28,633 nt of DNA from a virus. Under the pieces are notes generated by a model. It ran no database searches. It worked only from the letters and a program-made list of their open reading frames with translations, and was not told where the DNA came from. The stretch covers positions 1-28,633 of the IMG/VR virus record IMGVR_UViG_3300031251_000086. One strand, given 5' to 3'. The position numbers were made by a program, and so were the translations under genes. Each line of letters opens with the position of its first letter. Position 1 is the first letter of the stretch. Below, piece by piece: positions 26,284 to 28,633 of the stretch.

Positions 26284-27117
26284 ATGTACTCAAACAAGCT
26301 TGTCATCGCCGTCAAGCACAATGATCGCGTTCTACGCGAACACGGCGACACTGTCCATATTCCATTTGGCAGTGAATATGCTTTGACAATTAAGAACAAG
26401 AACTCTGTTCGCGCTCTCGTGCGTGTCGAGATCGACGGCGTTGATGTGACTGGTGGAACGCGCCTGATTGTTCCAGCGAATGGATCACTTGATCTGGAGC
26501 GGTTCATCAAGGAAGGGAACTTGAATCAATGGAACCGATTCAAGTTCATCGAACGCACGAAGAAAATCGAAGACGGTCCACGTGGCATTGGCGTAGAAGA
26601 CGGCCTTGTTCGTGTAGAGTTCGAGTTCGAACGTGAACCACTGCCATATAAGAATGTGAATTGGGACACCCGTATTAAGGACCAACTTGCGCGGCATGAT
26701 CAGAATGAAATCACCGGTCCGTACTGGACAACTTGTTCTGATCAATTCATTGGTCAGATGTCCACTGGCGGTGTCGTAGGTCAGGCCTATAACGCCTCCA
26801 ATACTTTGATTTCTGGCTCAGCCGGCGACCAGCGTGTCGCCACGGCCAGCTATTCGTCCAACACGGCTCCAGTTAACGATGTCGGCATCACCGTACCCGG
26901 CTCGATCTCGGATCAGAAGTTTACTGCTGGGGCTTGGTTCCCAACTGATGGCGTGAAGCACGTGATGATCATGAAGTTGCTTGGCGAAGTTGAAGGGAAG
27001 GTCGTCGAAAAACCTGTGACCGTGAAGACCAAGCCAACTTGTGTCACATGCGGTACTGTGAACAAGGGGAACGCTAAGTTCTGTCGTGAATGTGGAACTG
27101 GATTAACAATCGTGTAA
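26284..27117 (+). CDS. conserved protein with a C-terminal zinc ribbon (277 aa)
   Basis: ATG 26284 follows GAGGAAAA. The N-terminal 100 residues form a beta-rich domain (RALVRVEIDGVDVTGGTRL, then NRFKFIER) of a kind I have seen in phage and some cellular proteins without known function. A Gly/Ser-rich middle follows. The C-terminus (residues about 254-272) is a clear zinc ribbon, CVTCGTV then CRECG. Zinc ribbons of this form often anchor proteins to partners or nucleic acid. A late-like motif upstream suggests late expression. A strong hairpin terminator follows. Confidence 0.82.
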   Translation: MYSNKLVIAVKHNDRVLREHGDTVHIPFGSEYALTIKNKNSVRALVRVEIDGVDVTGGTRLIVPANGSLDLERFIKEGNLNQWNRFKFIERTKKIEDGPRGIGVEDGLVRVEFEFEREPLPYKNVNWDTRIKDQLARHDQNEITGPYWTTCSDQFIGQMSTGGVVGQAYNASNTLISGSAGDQRVATASYSSNTAPVNDVGITVPGSISDQKFTAGAWFPTDGVKHVMIMKLLGEVEGKVVEKPVTVKTKPTCVTCGTVNKGNAKFCRECGTGLTIV

Positions 27118-27148
27118 CGATGTAACACGAAATCTCAGGTCCATGAAC

Positions 27149-27183
27149 ATGGAGTAAAGACTATAATGTCTTTACTCCATTTT
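27149..27183 (+). terminator. 13-bp hairpin terminator with TATAAT as its loop
   Basis: ATGGAGTAAAGAC (27149-27161) pairs perfectly with GTCTTTACTCCAT (27168-27180), followed by TTT. The six-base loop is TATAAT, a perfect -10 box, so the element may combine a terminator with a promoter for the next gene. Confidence 0.8.
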
Positions 27184-27186
27184 AGC

Positions 27187-27351
27187 ATGCACATCATGTT
27201 TGATCTACCAGAAGTTGGAACTGCAACGCTAGCCGAGTTCGTGCAAGCATGTCGCGACTTGGATCGACTGTTTGCCCAACAAGGAAACCTCAATGACGAT
27301 CACCACAGTGAAGCCGAAAACCGCCAAACAACTGCTTGCTCGGCTGACTGA
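27187..27351 (+). CDS. small hypothetical protein (54 aa)
   Basis: ATG 27187 begins MHIMFDLPEVGTATLAEFVQAC, a protein-like helical start. The last 20 residues overlap the next gene by 59 bases and look less natural (SEAENRQTTACSAD). It may end early or be joined to the next gene by a frameshift. Support is moderate; a promoter-like TATAAT lies upstream. Confidence 0.45.
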   Translation: MHIMFDLPEVGTATLAEFVQACRDLDRLFAQQGNLNDDHHSEAENRQTTACSAD

Positions 27352-27535
27352 AGTTGAGCGCATTGGCATCCGCTCAGCAAGCCCCGGTCGCCTAGAGTTT
27401 CTCAGGTTGAGCAGCCTCGCAAGCGACGGTCCTGTGACCGCTCAGGCTTTGGCTGAAGTGAAGGAAATTCTGGATGCGGAGTTCCAGTCTTTTGAGTGCA
27501 GGGACTGGTGGGTAACTCAAACGTGGAAGCTCTGA
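27293..27535 (+). CDS. hypothetical protein (80 aa)
   Basis: ATG 27293 follows a ribosome binding site (CAAGGAAACCTCA). The protein begins MTITTVKPKTAKQLLARLTEVE and has a helical body with a Trp-rich end (CRDWWVTQTWKL). No family recognised. Its stop overlaps the start of the membrane-Panacea gene by one base, so the two are co-translated. Since toxin-antitoxin genes are often paired this way, it is a possible partner, but nothing in its sequence shows toxin activity. Confidence 0.7.
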   Translation: MTITTVKPKTAKQLLARLTEVERIGIRSASPGRLEFLRLSSLASDGPVTAQALAEVKEILDAEFQSFECRDWWVTQTWKL

Positions 27536-28401
27536 TGAAAAAATTCTCAGCCAGTGGCCAGACGGTCTTCAAAATACCTGTCGCCCTTATTCTTGGTTTG
27601 ATCTATATGATCGCTCCGGTGTTTGCTTCACTGGTGGCAAATGTTATTGCATGGATTTTAATCTGTGCTTTTACAGTCATTTTCTGTGCTTTCAAATTCG
27701 CACCCGCGAAGGTCCCACGTGGTGGCTTCACTCGAGCTAGCGTGAACCAGCACATCCTGAATAAGATCACGTGGAGCAGTACGGCTATTGCGCTTTTACA
27801 TACGGCGATCATGGCTTTTGTGATTGGACATAACACTCATCCCTGGACATTCACGTTCTTTACGGCTATGTCCGTGTACGCACTGTACTGCGCATTCTTT
27901 GTTTTGGAAGGAGGGGTCGTGAGTTCACAAAAATCACTTGCTGTTGCTCAGTACCTTCTTGAGCAATGCCAGCGTGCGGGGATTGGCTTGACCCCAATGC
28001 AACTCATCAAGCTGACGTATGTTGCGCATGGGTACATGCTCGCGGCAACAGGCGCTCCCCTTCTTGATGAGTCCGTTGAAGCTTGGCAGTATGGCCCTGT
28101 GGTCCCTAGTGTTTATCATGCACTTAAAGGGTTCCGGAGCGCGGTTGTTGCCCATGTTCCTGGCGCATTCCCGAATAACAATTCAATCAACCATTCGGAA
28201 AAGCGAATATTGGATTTCGTGGCTGGCAGGTACGGCCGATATGATGGCATTACTCTGTCATCTGCGACACACCGGGACGACACCCCATGGGCCATTACAT
28301 GGTCGGCATGCGGCGGGAACAAAAACGCCGTAATTTCGAATGACATTATCAAGAGCTTCTACTCACAGCTCATGCGCCACCCCACGCACAGTTCGCTGTG
28401 A
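27535..28401 (+). CDS. transmembrane protein fused to a Panacea/SocA (DUF4065) antitoxin domain
   Basis: The 288-residue protein has two parts. Residues about 14-124 contain three to four membrane spans (PVALILGLIYMIAPVFASL and the following segment, STAIALLHTAIMAFVIGH, FTAMSVYALYCAFFVL). Residues about 130-280 are a SocA/Panacea domain: LAVAQYLLEQC, LTPMQLIKLTYVAHGYML, ESVEAWQYGPVVPSVYHALK and ATHRDDTPWAI are its hallmarks. Panacea domains act as antitoxins that neutralise many different toxins. An internal GTG at 27919 (residue 129), behind a near-perfect ribosome binding site (GGAAGGAGGGGTC), could produce the antitoxin domain alone. The membrane part may be a toxin-like domain or an anchor. 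It overlaps both neighbours by one and four bases. Confidence 0.85.
   Translation: MKKFSASGQTVFKIPVALILGLIYMIAPVFASLVANVIAWILICAFTVIFCAFKFAPAKVPRGGFTRASVNQHILNKITWSSTAIALLHTAIMAFVIGHNTHPWTFTFFTAMSVYALYCAFFVLEGGVVSSQKSLAVAQYLLEQCQRAGIGLTPMQLIKLTYVAHGYMLAATGAPLLDESVEAWQYGPVVPSVYHALKGFRSAVVAHVPGAFPNNNSINHSEKRILDFVAGRYGRYDGITLSSATHRDDTPWAITWSACGGNKNAVISNDIIKSFYSQLMRHPTHSSL
27919..28401 (+). other. internal in-frame start: stand-alone Panacea domain (160 aa)
   Basis: GTG 27919 is in the same frame as the full gene and follows GGAAGGAGGGG at a proper distance, one of the strongest ribosome binding sites in the window. Translation from it gives (M)SSQKSLAVAQYLLEQ..., which is the ordinary N-terminus of free SocA/Panacea proteins. 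This suggests one gene producing two proteins. Confidence 0.55.
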
Positions 28402-28565
28402 CATTTAAGGTAATTGCCGTGGAGATGATCGAGCCCAAAGGCTTCGGTCGCATCCGTCTGCAACGCATCCCGGATGACTCGACAAGCAGCGTCGTGCCCT
28501 TCGTTCAGAACATTCGTCTTGAGGCTCATTTTCGGAATGGAGTTCCAATTGCTTACAGCGAATGA
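28398..28565 (+). CDS. small hypothetical protein (55 aa)
   Basis: GTG 28398 overlaps the stop of the Panacea gene by four bases (GTGA). The peptide (MTFKVIAVEMIEPKGFGRIR, then RLEAHFRNGVPIAY) looks beta-rich and soluble. It is translationally coupled to the Panacea gene and so could be its partner, but no motif is recognised. ATG 28425 is an alternative start. Confidence 0.6.
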   Translation: MTFKVIAVEMIEPKGFGRIRLQRIPDDSTSSVVPFVQNIRLEAHFRNGVPIAYSE

Positions 28566-28633
28566 AGCTAAAGAGCTTGTGCGGTTCTCAGATGCGTCAA
28601 CAAATGATCGTCTTCAACAATGGGCACTAACCG
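28537..28633 (+). CDS. start of a further protein, cut by the window end
   Basis: ATG 28537 opens a frame that runs to the end of the window (MEFQLLTANEAKELVRFSD...). It overlaps the previous gene by 29 bases. The sequence LLTANEAKELVRFSD is the sort of start seen in small phage proteins. Only 32 codons are visible, so nothing more can be said. Confidence 0.5.
   Translation, partial: MEFQLLTANEAKELVRFSDASTNDRLQQWALT

Noticed and set aside
1-28633. CRISPR array, stop-codon reassignment or replication origin
   Set aside because: No regularly spaced repeats were seen, genes end normally in TAA, TAG or TGA without internal stops, and no iteron or AT-rich origin structure stood out by eye.

Overview
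This window reads as part of a large tailed-phage genome, probably a jumbo myovirus infecting a Gram-negative host. Every convincing gene is on the + strand. Genes are short and packed, with many ATGA-type stop/start overlaps. The first 4.1 kb is a dense tRNA island. Many of the small proteins belong to phage-only conserved families. A T4-like late-promoter motif (TATAAATA / CTAAATA) recurs in front of genes. No terminase, capsid or tail gene that I recognise is present, so the phage assignment rests on this context. The genetic code looks standard. Host and exact phage group cannot be fixed from the sequence alone.

Layout. 1-4140: RNA island with about fifteen tRNA genes that have a readable anticodon (Tyr GTA, Met CAT, Pro CGG, Val TAC twice, Ser GGA, GCT and TGA, Thr TGT, Leu TAA, TAG and CAA, Ile TAT and GAT, Gly GCC). 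It also holds one tRNA-like gene with a 60-nt enlarged anticodon arm, a GIY-YIG homing endonuclease that has picked up a tRNA-Ser 5' half, a broken copy of the 5' end of that endonuclease, and several non-coding segments that fold into multi-helix structures unlike standard tRNAs. 4178-7941: small Cys-rich protein, conserved phage protein, PDZ membrane protein, VWA protein, nucleotidyltransferase-like protein and two conserved phage hypotheticals. 8051-13902: arginase, secreted DNA/RNA nuclease, HAD protein, penicillin-binding-protein-type DD-peptidase, membrane zinc-protease-like protein and small phage proteins. 13943-17812: PPP-family phosphatase, a run of small genes including a DUF4031 protein, and a CCA-adding tRNA nucleotidyltransferase that ends at a strong terminator. 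17894-18786: basic protein and 5'-deoxynucleotidase-like HAD. 18884-20573: three consecutive exported proteins between two terminators. 20703-23961: small conserved proteins, a zinc-ribbon protein, a GNAT-like protein and an HD nucleotidase-like protein. 24053-27117: two coiled-coil proteins, a second GNAT-like protein and a zinc-ribbon protein. 27187-28633: small genes and a membrane protein fused to a Panacea/SocA (DUF4065) antitoxin domain.

How the parts may work together (inference). One theme is translation support: the tRNA set, the CCA-adding enzyme that can finish tRNAs lacking an encoded CCA, and perhaps the HAD protein related to RNA-repair families. A second theme is nucleotide and nitrogen metabolism: arginase and two predicted nucleotidases. 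A third theme is the cell envelope: at least seven proteins carry signal peptides or membrane segments, including a DD-peptidase with all catalytic motifs, a HEGMH membrane protein, a secreted nuclease, a PDZ protein and the exported trio. The most striking single gene is the last large one, where a strong ribosome binding site lies inside a membrane-Panacea fusion exactly at the start of the antitoxin domain.
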